The position numbers were made by a program, and so were the translations under genes. 22,094 nucleotides of DNA from Bacteroidota bacterium (lineage in GTDB: Bacteria; Bacteroidota; Bacteroidia; Chitinophagales; Chitinophagaceae): positions 1 to 22,094 of the forward strand of contig JAEZRB010000071.1 of the NCBI GenBank assembly GCA_023412975.1. Reading direction: 5' to 3'. Below are positions 6,409-13,687 of this stretch, piece by piece. Every line of letters begins with the position of its first letter. Positions within the stretch are counted from its first letter, which is position 1. Below the pieces are notes generated by a model, which saw nothing but the letters and a program-made list of their open reading frames with translations, did not search any database and was not told the origin of the DNA.

Positions 6409-8447
6409 AAACGCTTTTGCTCATAATATTTGGTGTTTGTTCAAATCAATTTTGCATCGCGCAGGAAGTTCCTGCCACGACCGAGCAGCAACTGGAGAAT
6501 CTTGCCGAGATAGAAGAAGGAGAAACCGAGGATGATTCTTACCTGCAACAACTGGAAGTTTTTAAAACAAACCCTGTCAACCTAAACACAGCAGATATGC
6601 AGGATCTTCGTGAGTTAAGAATACTTACAGATCTGCAGATAGCCAGCCTGCTTTCGTATCGTCGGATATTTGGAAAACTCATACATATTTATGAACTGCA
6701 GGCCATACCAACCTGGGATATTCAAACCATCAGGAAACTGCTTCCATTTATCAGTATCGAATCACCGATATCGGTGAGAGAGGATATCGCAGATTGGTTC
6801 GTTGGTGGCACTCATAGACTATTGCTTCGCGTATCGCAGGTTTTGGAAAAGCAAAAGGGTTTTGAAAAAAATGCAAACGGCTCAGCTTATGCCGGTAGTC
6901 CGCAGCGTGTGTTTTTCCGGTATCGCTATAGCTATAAGAATAACCTTCAGTTCGGAATTGTAGGTGATAAAGATGCGGGTGAGCAGTTTTTTAAAGGCAA
7001 ACAGTCTAAGGGTTTCGATTTTTATTCTTTTCATTTGTTTGCCAGGAATGCGGGTATAGTGAAAGCTATCGCTTTAGGTGATTTCACAGTGAACATGGGA
7101 CAGGGACTTATCCATTGGCAAAGCCTTGCTTTTAAAAAAAGCGCTGAGGTGATGGGTGTAAAAAGACAATCGGCGACATTACGTCCTTATCATTCTGCGG
7201 GAGAGTATAATTTTAATCGCGGCATAGGTATTACCATTAGGAAGCGCAACCTGGAAGCAACTGCTTTTGCTTCGCTTCGTAATCTAAGTGCTAATATTAA
7301 TACAGATACTGCGATCCGGGAGAATTATATCTCCTCGATACTTATGTCAGGTCTGCACCGTACCGAATCCGAACTTTCCAACCGCAACCAGCTACGTCAA
7401 ATTTCATTTGGAGGCAATTCGAAATGGTATGGAAAAACCTGGCATCTGGGTATTAATGCTGTGTATTATCGTTTTTCATTACCCATCAGGAAAAGAGATG
7501 AACCCTATAATTTATTCGCCATTCGCGGCAGGTCCTGGTATAATTTGAGTGTTGATTATAGTTACACATTTAAGAATCTTCATCTTTTTGGCGAAGCCGC
7601 CATGGATAAAAATCTCAACAAAGCATTTCTACATGGTATGTTATTGAGTGTAGATCCAAGTGTTGATATCTCCCTTGTCCATCGTGCCATTCCCATGCAG
7701 TACCAGGCTGTAAACGCCAATGCATTTACAGAAAATACAAATCCCAGCAATGAAAATGGTTTCTATATTGGGGTCAGTGTACGGCCTTTACCCTCATGGC
7801 GTATTGATTTATATAGTGATCTGTACAAGTTTCCCTGGTTGAGATTCCAGGCTGATGCACCCGGAGTGGGAAAAGAGTTTTTGGCGCAGTTTACCTATAC
7901 CCCTAACCGGCAAACCGAAATTTATACCCGGTTTCGAACTGAAGCAAAACAGGTCAATATAGCAGGGGTAGGTCATGCGTTGAATGTACTCGCGGCGATA
8001 CCCAGGCAAACCTGGCGGATCCATGCGAGCAATAAGATCAGTCAGGCGATAACGCTGCGCAACCGCGTGGAGATGGTATGGTATAATAAAAAGGAAAAAG
8101 AATTAGCCGAACAGGGCTTTCTCATTTTCATGGATGTTATCTTCAAGCCTTTGATGAAGAGATTTTCGGGGATCATGCGTTGGCAGTTTTTTGAAACAGA
8201 TAGTTATACATCGAGAATTTATGCATATGAAAACGATGTGCTGTACAGTTATTCCATTCCGGTTTTTTATGATAAAGGTCTTCGCTATTATTTCACGATC
8301 AACTATGACGCGAGTAAAAAGCTCAGTTTTTGGTTACGCTGGGCACAAACCATATATCGTGATAAACAGAGTATTGGATCCGGACAGGATGAAATTTCGG
8401 GCAATCGTAGATCGGAAATAAAGTTGCAGGTGGCATATCTATTTTAA
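6405..8447 (+). CDS. Exported helix-hairpin-helix (ComEA-like) domain protein with a predicted C-terminal outer-membrane barrel
   Basis: The product has 680 residues. Translation starts at a TTG (6405-6407) overlapping the previous stop codon; the start gives a signal peptide (KTLLLIIFGVCSNQFCIAQ). An acidic linker (about 28-48) is followed by a helix-hairpin-helix domain of the ComEA type at about 55-116 (NPVNLNTADMQDLRELRILT; LLSYRRIFGKLIHIYELQAI). The remaining ~550 residues are strand-rich with many Arg/Tyr/Phe residues and a C-terminal KLQVAYLF, as in outer-membrane barrels. HhH domains usually contact DNA backbones, so an exported HhH-barrel protein could bind extracellular or periplasmic DNA. 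That is an inference; in Bacteroidota such proteins are normally annotated only by the HhH domain. The coupling with the barrel gene at 5581 suggests a joint role. Confidence 0.82.
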   Translation: MKTLLLIIFGVCSNQFCIAQEVPATTEQQLENLAEIEEGETEDDSYLQQLEVFKTNPVNLNTADMQDLRELRILTDLQIASLLSYRRIFGKLIHIYELQAIPTWDIQTIRKLLPFISIESPISVREDIADWFVGGTHRLLLRVSQVLEKQKGFEKNANGSAYAGSPQRVFFRYRYSYKNNLQFGIVGDKDAGEQFFKGKQSKGFDFYSFHLFARNAGIVKAIALGDFTVNMGQGLIHWQSLAFKKSAEVMGVKRQSATLRPYHSAGEYNFNRGIGITIRKRNLEATAFASLRNLSANINTDTAIRENYISSILMSGLHRTESELSNRNQLRQISFGGNSKWYGKTWHLGINAVYYRFSLPIRKRDEPYNLFAIRGRSWYNLSVDYSYTFKNLHLFGEAAMDKNLNKAFLHGMLLSVDPSVDISLVHRAIPMQYQAVNANAFTENTNPSNENGFYIGVSVRPLPSWRIDLYSDLYKFPWLRFQADAPGVGKEFLAQFTYTPNRQTEIYTRFRTEAKQVNIAGVGHALNVLAAIPRQTWRIHASNKISQAITLRNRVEMVWYNKKEKELAEQGFLIFMDVIFKPLMKRFSGIMRWQFFETDSYTSRIYAYENDVLYSYSIPVFYDKGLRYYFTINYDASKKLSFWLRWAQTIYRDKQSIGSGQDEISGNRRSEIKLQVAYLF

Positions 8448-8476
8448 TTCATTTTAAGTTTGTTAGATTCTTTCTT

Positions 8477-8536
8477 TTTGGAGAATGTTAAAAAAAGCTC
8501 AATTTTGACGCAGCAAGTCACCAAAACAGGGTGTCT
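8477..8536 (+). promoter_or_regulatory. susC1 promoter and conserved leader module
   Basis: TTTG at 8477-8480 and CAATTTTG at 8500-8507 are spaced 19 nt apart and fit weakly to the Bacteroidota -33/-7 pattern. The stretch also contains GTTAAAAAAAGCT (8487-8499), TTGACGCAGCAA (8505-8516) and GGTGTCT (8530-8536). The same words, in the same order and with the same 13-nt gap between the last two, recur upstream of the second susC gene at 13553-13610. Transcription from here would leave a leader of about 200 nt. Confidence 0.5.
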
Positions 8537-8575
8537 TATCATCAATTGCAACCATAACTAACTGGTTATATCGGA

Positions 8576-8599
8576 GCTAACTGCCCATCTAAGGTTAGC
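8576..8599 (+). other. Hairpin in the susC1 leader
   Basis: GCTAAC (8576-8581) and GTTAGC (8594-8599) can pair around a 12-nt loop. It lies in the ~200-nt untranslated leader of susC1 and is not followed by a T-run, so it is not a terminator. Significance is unknown. Confidence 0.3.
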
Positions 8600-8714
8600 G
8601 CAGAATTGAGGAAGATTTGGATCTCTCTCTGTTAAACTACATATCTGAACAACAAGCCACTGTTTCCCAAGCCGGAGGGGCATTTTTATTTGTGTACATC
8701 TAAATCAAATTCAC

Positions 8715-11700
8715 ATGAGAAAAATCGCATCACTGTGCGCAGTGCTGATGCTATGTCATGTTTTGGCATTCGCTCAGACGAAAACTGTTACCGGGCAGGT
8801 GAGGGACAACAATGGTGTACCCGTTCCTTTTGCCAACATCACAATCAAAGGCACCAATACGGGTGCATCAGCCGATGCCAACGGTAATTTTACAATCCAG
8901 GTACAGGAAGGACAAACTCTTGTTGTCAGTTCGGCCAGTTTTGCCGAAAAGGAAATAACAATAGGGCCCTCATCAACGATCACGATAAACCTCGAACTGC
9001 AGGGTGCCTTACAGGAAGTAGTGGTTACGGCCCTCGGTGTGAGGCGTGCCAAGAATACGCTTCCTTATGCAGCACAACAGGTTCGCGGTGATGAAGTGAC
9101 CAATGTGCGCCAGGCGAATGTTGGCGCGGCATTATCAGGAAAGGTATCAGGTCTGGAGATCAGGCAGGGCAATTCAATCGGTGGCTCTACCAATATCGTG
9201 ATCCGTGGTACCAAATCCCTGACGAATACCAACCAGGCACTGTTTGTGGTTGATGGCGTGCCTATTGATAACTCCGTAACAAATACGGCCAATCAAACAA
9301 CGGGTCGCGGTGGTTATGACTATGGTAACGCAGCCGCGGATATTAATCCCGACAATATTGAAACCATCAATGTGCTGAAAGGTGCGGCAGCCTCAGCCCT
9401 TTACGGTTCGAGGGCAGCAAATGGCGTGATCATGATCACCACCAAGAAAGGTCGCAAAGGTCTGGGTGTTACGATCAACTCCGGATTAATCTTCGGAACT
9501 GTCGATAAAGACACTTATGCAAAATACCAGAATCAATATGGTGCAGGCTACGCCACATCGGGATATGGCGCTCCCGATCCCAATGGCGGCTTCTTTTACT
9601 TTGATGCCAATGGAGATGGAATTGATGATCTCGTGGTGCCCACCAGTGAGGATGCTTCCTATGGTCAAAAGTTTGATCCCAACCTGATGGTTTATCACTG
9701 GGATGCTTTCGATCCCACGTCGCCCAATTATCGTACACCGCGACCATGGGTGGCTGCAGCCAATTCCCCACTTGCTTTTTTTGAAGACACCTGGTCAACC
9801 AATAACAGCATCCAATTAGATGGTGGTGGTGACAGGGGTACTTATCGGCTTGGTTATACACGAAATGATGAGGAAGGTATATTACCTAACAGTAATGTTC
9901 TGAAGAACATTATAAATTTTGGAGCTACCTACGATCTCACCAGTAAACTGAACGCTTCTGCCAGTGTGAGTTATTCCAAGATAGAGGGCCTTGGCCGATA
10001 TGGTACCGGTTACGACGGATTGAATGTAAACCAGCACTTCCGCCAGTGGTACCAGACAAATATGGATATACTTGAGCAAAAGGATGCGTATTTCCGCACA
10101 CGTCAGAATATTACCTGGAACTGGCGTGATCCATCCACACCTGAAGGACTGAGACCGATCTATACCGACAATTTTTATTTTATGCGGCACGAGAGTTATC
10201 AGAACGATACCCGCAGTCGCATATTCGGTAACGTAGCATTGAATTTTAAAGCAACCGAATGGCTTAATTTTCTCGCGAGAGTATCGCTGGATACTTATGA
10301 TGAACTACAGGAAGAAAGAATTGCAGTAGGAAGTGTTGACCCGGCCCAATACTCAAGATTCAACCGCAGTTTCCAGGAATTGAATTACGACCTCATGGGT
10401 AATGTAGACCGTGACCTGAACGAGGATTTTAATATTAAAGGATTGCTTGGTGTAAATATGCGGAGAACAACGATCAACAGCATCTTCGCCTCTACAAACG
10501 GCGGACTGGTAGTGCCAGGTTTGTATTCAATTGCCAACTCACTCAACCCGGTAAGTTCACCTACAGAAGTATATGCGCCGACCGCGGTTGATGGTTATTT
10601 CGCGGGTCTTACGCTTACTTACCAGGATTTCCTTTCACTCGACGGTACCTTTAGAAGAGACCGGTCATCCACTTTACCGGAAGGAAACAACGCCTATAAC
10701 TATTATTCTGTATCAGGTAGCTGGTTATTCTCCCATCACCTCCAAAATGTGCCATGGTTAGCGCATGGTAAATTAAGGGCCAACTACGCGGAAGTGGGAA
10801 TTAGTGCACCCTGGGGAAGAACAGCAGACAGTTATGATAAGCCAGATCCATTTGGCAGTGCAACCTTATTCTCGCTTCCTGTGTCGAAGAATAATAATGA
10901 ACTCGTGCCTGAGCGAACTTTTAGTAAGGAAGTAGGGTTGGAAATGGCATTCCTGCGCAACAGGCTGGGTTTTGACGCCAGCTATTATATTACCAATACG
11001 AAGAACCAACTTATTCCTGTGGCTGTATCATCAGCAACTGGTTTTGGTAGCAAATTCCTGAATGCCGGCGATGTTCAGAACAAAGGATTTGAAGTAACGG
11101 TATTTGCAACCCCGGTGAGAAATACTAATTTCTCGTGGGATATTAATTTAAACTGGACACGCAACCGGAATAAAGTAGTAGCCCTGCATGGCGAAAGTAA
11201 AAACCTGCAGATCGCATCCTTCCAGGGTGGTGTATCCATTAATGCATCTTTGGGAGAACCTTATGGTACCATACAGGGTAAAACATGGGTCTTTCACGAT
11301 AATGGCGGCAAGATTGTTGGCGCCAACGGTAGATATCTTCAGTCTGTTACTACCAACAACGTGATTGGTAATATCAATCCCGACTGGGTGGGAGGTATTT
11401 ACAATACTTTCAAATACAAAAATCTTTCACTTGGATTCTTAGTAGATATGCGTCATGGAGGTGATGTATTTTCACTCGATCTCTATTATGGGTTGGCAAC
11501 AGGTATTTATCCTGAGTCTGTTGGACTTAATGACCTTGGTAATCCTTCACGCGACCCTGTTAGCGCAGGCGGTGGTGTGATCATGCCTGGTGTACTGGCA
11601 GATGGCAAGCCCAATGATATCAGGGTGGAAAATGATTTTGGAACCTATGGGTATGCCCGTAATCCTGCAGCTCAGTTTGTATACGATGCCAGTTTTGTAA

Positions 11701-11933
11701 AACTGAGGGAAGCAAATATTACTTACTCATTACCGGGTACATTAATGGACCGGCTAAAGTTTGTAAAGGGCATTGACGTTTCACTCATTGGAAGAAACCT
11801 CTGGATCATTCATAAAAATCTTCCTTATGCGGATCCTGAAGAAAACCTGTCGGCAGGAAATGCGCAGGGATACCAGAGTGGAGCTTATCCCACAGTCAGG
11901 CAAATTGGTTTAAACCTAAGAGTTAAATTTTAA
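8715..11933 (+). CDS. SusC/RagA-family TonB-dependent outer-membrane transporter (SusC1)
   Basis: This 1072-residue protein is an outer-membrane importer that works with the lipoprotein lid encoded next to it and takes energy from TonB. Order: signal peptide 1-20 (MRKIASLCAVLMLCHVLAFA), carboxypeptidase-regulatory-like beta domain about 24-95 (VTGQVRDNNGVPVPFANITI), TonB-box-like EVVVTALGVR (101-110), plug domain about 111-245 with LFVVDGVPIDN (176-186) and the family motif NVLKGAAASALYGSRAANG (219-237), then a 22-strand-type barrel ending in LRVKF with a terminal Phe. An acidic loop DANGDGIDD at 296-304 looks like a calcium-binding turn. The ATG at 8715 is the only start that gives the signal peptide. 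SusD1 follows after 11 bp. The cargo is not identifiable. Confidence 0.95.
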   Translation: MRKIASLCAVLMLCHVLAFAQTKTVTGQVRDNNGVPVPFANITIKGTNTGASADANGNFTIQVQEGQTLVVSSASFAEKEITIGPSSTITINLELQGALQEVVVTALGVRRAKNTLPYAAQQVRGDEVTNVRQANVGAALSGKVSGLEIRQGNSIGGSTNIVIRGTKSLTNTNQALFVVDGVPIDNSVTNTANQTTGRGGYDYGNAAADINPDNIETINVLKGAAASALYGSRAANGVIMITTKKGRKGLGVTINSGLIFGTVDKDTYAKYQNQYGAGYATSGYGAPDPNGGFFYFDANGDGIDDLVVPTSEDASYGQKFDPNLMVYHWDAFDPTSPNYRTPRPWVAAANSPLAFFEDTWSTNNSIQLDGGGDRGTYRLGYTRNDEEGILPNSNVLKNIINFGATYDLTSKLNASASVSYSKIEGLGRYGTGYDGLNVNQHFRQWYQTNMDILEQKDAYFRTRQNITWNWRDPSTPEGLRPIYTDNFYFMRHESYQNDTRSRIFGNVALNFKATEWLNFLARVSLDTYDELQEERIAVGSVDPAQYSRFNRSFQELNYDLMGNVDRDLNEDFNIKGLLGVNMRRTTINSIFASTNGGLVVPGLYSIANSLNPVSSPTEVYAPTAVDGYFAGLTLTYQDFLSLDGTFRRDRSSTLPEGNNAYNYYSVSGSWLFSHHLQNVPWLAHGKLRANYAEVGISAPWGRTADSYDKPDPFGSATLFSLPVSKNNNELVPERTFSKEVGLEMAFLRNRLGFDASYYITNTKNQLIPVAVSSATGFGSKFLNAGDVQNKGFEVTVFATPVRNTNFSWDINLNWTRNRNKVVALHGESKNLQIASFQGGVSINASLGEPYGTIQGKTWVFHDNGGKIVGANGRYLQSVTTNNVIGNINPDWVGGIYNTFKYKNLSLGFLVDMRHGGDVFSLDLYYGLATGIYPESVGLNDLGNPSRDPVSAGGGVIMPGVLADGKPNDIRVENDFGTYGYARNPAAQFVYDASFVKLREANITYSLPGTLMDRLKFVKGIDVSLIGRNLWIIHKNLPYADPEENLSAGNAQGYQSGAYPTVRQIGLNLRVKF

Positions 11934-11944
11934 ATGATACAGCC

Positions 11945-13384
11945 ATGAAAAAATACATTTTAATAATAACCTGCTTTATATTTCTTGGCGCGATATCCTG
12001 TACCAAGGATATAACCCGGTTCAACCGGGAAACAAAAGCGCCATCTGAGGTTCCGGCTGAGACGCTTTTTTCAAACGGGATGAGAAACCTGGTGGATGTA
12101 ATAACAAGCGGTAATGTGAACCTGAATATTTTCCGTTATACAGTACAACACTGGGCTTCGACCACTTACCAGGATGAACCCAACTATGATTTTGGTACTC
12201 GGAACATACCACAGACCTGGTGGCTTAATCTCTATCGTAATGTGCTGGCCGATTTGAAAGAGTCGAAAAGACTGGTCAATGAAACGGAGCCTGGTGTTGT
12301 CTCCGCAGAAACCCTGAAGAACCAGGTCGCGACCCTTGAGCTATTAGAGATTTATACTTATAGCATCCTGGTAAATACTTTTGGCGATGTGCCTTACACA
12401 GAGTCAAATGATGTCGACAATCTTTTCCCAAAATATGATGATGCACGAACCATCTATGATGACCTGTTTGTCCGGGTCGATCAGGCGATTGCTGATCTCG
12501 ATCCCGCAGTGGAAGGGTTCAGTGCAGAAAGTGATCTGCTATACCAGGGGGATATAAGCAAATGGGAGAAGTTTGCAAACTCGCTAAAGATCAAATTAGC
12601 CATGACGATCGCCGATGTAGATGAGTCAAAGGCCAGGGCTGCATTCGAATCGGCTGATGCCGGCGCCTTCACCAGTGCGGCAGACGATGCGGTATTTCAT
12701 TACCTGCCCACTACGCCTAATACCAACCCAATTTGGGTTGACCTGGTTCAGAGTGGAAGGGCAGATATGGTAGCTGGCAAACCCCTGCTTGACCAGCTGA
12801 CCGCTTTGGGAGATCCCCGGCGTGATGAATTTTTTGAACCCAACAATAGTGGCGAGTGGGTAGGTGGCAGGATTGGGGCCAATAACACATATGCCGAAAC
12901 TGCAAGACCCAGCGAAGTGGTAGAAGCTCCCGATGCGCCATCAGTGTTGCTTGATTATGTTGAGATCGAGTTTTACCGTGCTGAAGCTGCTGAGCGTGGC
13001 TTTACAGTGAGCGGAACCGCGCAGGAGCATTATAATAATGCCATCACCGCTTCTATTATACAGTGGGGTGGTACCGCTGCTGAAGCAACAACCTACCTGG
13101 CCAAGCCACAGGTGAATTATAATACTGCCACCGGGGATTGGAAACATAAGATCGGCTTGCAGAAATGGATTGCATTGTATAACCGGCCCGTGGCGGGCTG
13201 GCTGGAGGTTCGCAGGCTGGATTTCCCTGAAATCACACCACCTGCCAATCCTGATTCGGGCTTCCCGAATCGGTTTCCTTATCCGGCTAATGAACAAACC
13301 CTGAATCCCGAGAACTATACAGCCGCCGCCGCGGCCATTGGCGGGGACATGGTAGAGACCCAATTGTTCTGGGATATTTTTTAA
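11945..13384 (+). CDS. SusD/RagB-type nutrient-binding outer-membrane lipoprotein (SusD1)
   Basis: The 479-residue product starts with a lipoprotein signal peptide (MKKYILIITCFIFLGAIS-C) with lipidated Cys19; the following TKD is compatible with the acidic surface-export signal of Bacteroidota. The N-terminal half resembles the SusD-like_2 branch (TPR-like helices), with TVQHWASTTYQDEPNYDF and TYSILVNTFGDVPYTES, the latter being the conserved 'FGDVPY' signature of SusD proteins. It should form the surface lid on SusC1 and bind its ligand. It is 11 bp downstream of susC1 in one operon, which ends at the terminator at 13408-13450. There is no third lipoprotein in this locus. Confidence 0.93.
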   Translation: MKKYILIITCFIFLGAISCTKDITRFNRETKAPSEVPAETLFSNGMRNLVDVITSGNVNLNIFRYTVQHWASTTYQDEPNYDFGTRNIPQTWWLNLYRNVLADLKESKRLVNETEPGVVSAETLKNQVATLELLEIYTYSILVNTFGDVPYTESNDVDNLFPKYDDARTIYDDLFVRVDQAIADLDPAVEGFSAESDLLYQGDISKWEKFANSLKIKLAMTIADVDESKARAAFESADAGAFTSAADDAVFHYLPTTPNTNPIWVDLVQSGRADMVAGKPLLDQLTALGDPRRDEFFEPNNSGEWVGGRIGANNTYAETARPSEVVEAPDAPSVLLDYVEIEFYRAEAAERGFTVSGTAQEHYNNAITASIIQWGGTAAEATTYLAKPQVNYNTATGDWKHKIGLQKWIALYNRPVAGWLEVRRLDFPEITPPANPDSGFPNRFPYPANEQTLNPENYTAAAAAIGGDMVETQLFWDIF

Positions 13385-13407
13385 GTGGTAAGTCTGAAGA
13401 TTGAGAC

Positions 13408-13450
13408 TATATAATAAAGGAGTTGCATAAAGCAACTCCTTTATTATATA
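13408..13450 (+). terminator. Strong rho-independent terminator after SusD1
   Basis: A perfect 19-bp inverted repeat (13408-13426 with 13432-13450) encloses the 5-nt loop ATAAA. The inner arms read GGAGTTGC / GCAACTCC and the outer stem is A/T-rich, so the upper 3' arm supplies the U-rich tract. It lies 24 bp after the SusD1 stop codon and separates the two Sus loci. Confidence 0.85.
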
Positions 13451-13552
13451 TATACCGTAAAATCATACGCTCTAACGCTACATTCAAATGATATTTTTTT
13501 TAAATGCATGTGAATAATTCTCCAATAAAAAAAGTTATTTTTTTATCAACGG

Positions 13553-13610
13553 TTTGTAGTGTCAAAAAAAAAGCTATCTTGACGCAGCAAAATTCATGGT
13601 TAAGGTGTCT
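13553..13610 (+). promoter_or_regulatory. susC2 promoter and conserved leader module
   Basis: TTTG at 13553-13556 is followed after 17 nt by CTATCTTG (13574-13581), a weak -33/-7 pair. GTCAAAAAAAAAGCT (13561-13575), TTGACGCAGCAA (13579-13590) and GGTGTCT (13604-13610) repeat the module upstream of susC1, including the exact 13-nt gap. The leader to the susC2 ATG would be about 100 nt. With the terminator at 13408-13450 this accounts for the 303-bp gap between SusD1 and SusC2. Confidence 0.55.
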
Positions 13611-13613
13611 CTT

Positions 13614-13646
13614 TTCAGGTTTTAGTCAACTGAAGTCACTTTTTTT
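13614..13646 (+). other. Weak hairpin plus T-run in the susC2 leader (possible attenuator)
   Basis: TTCAG (13614-13618) can pair with CTGAA (13630-13634) and is followed after 5 nt by seven T (13640-13646). It is placed between the promoter-like module and the susC2 start. The stem is only 5 bp, so this may be chance. Confidence 0.22.
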
Positions 13647-13687
13647 GCATTGAATTTCATCGTTTTAAAAACTAAACTAACATTAAC

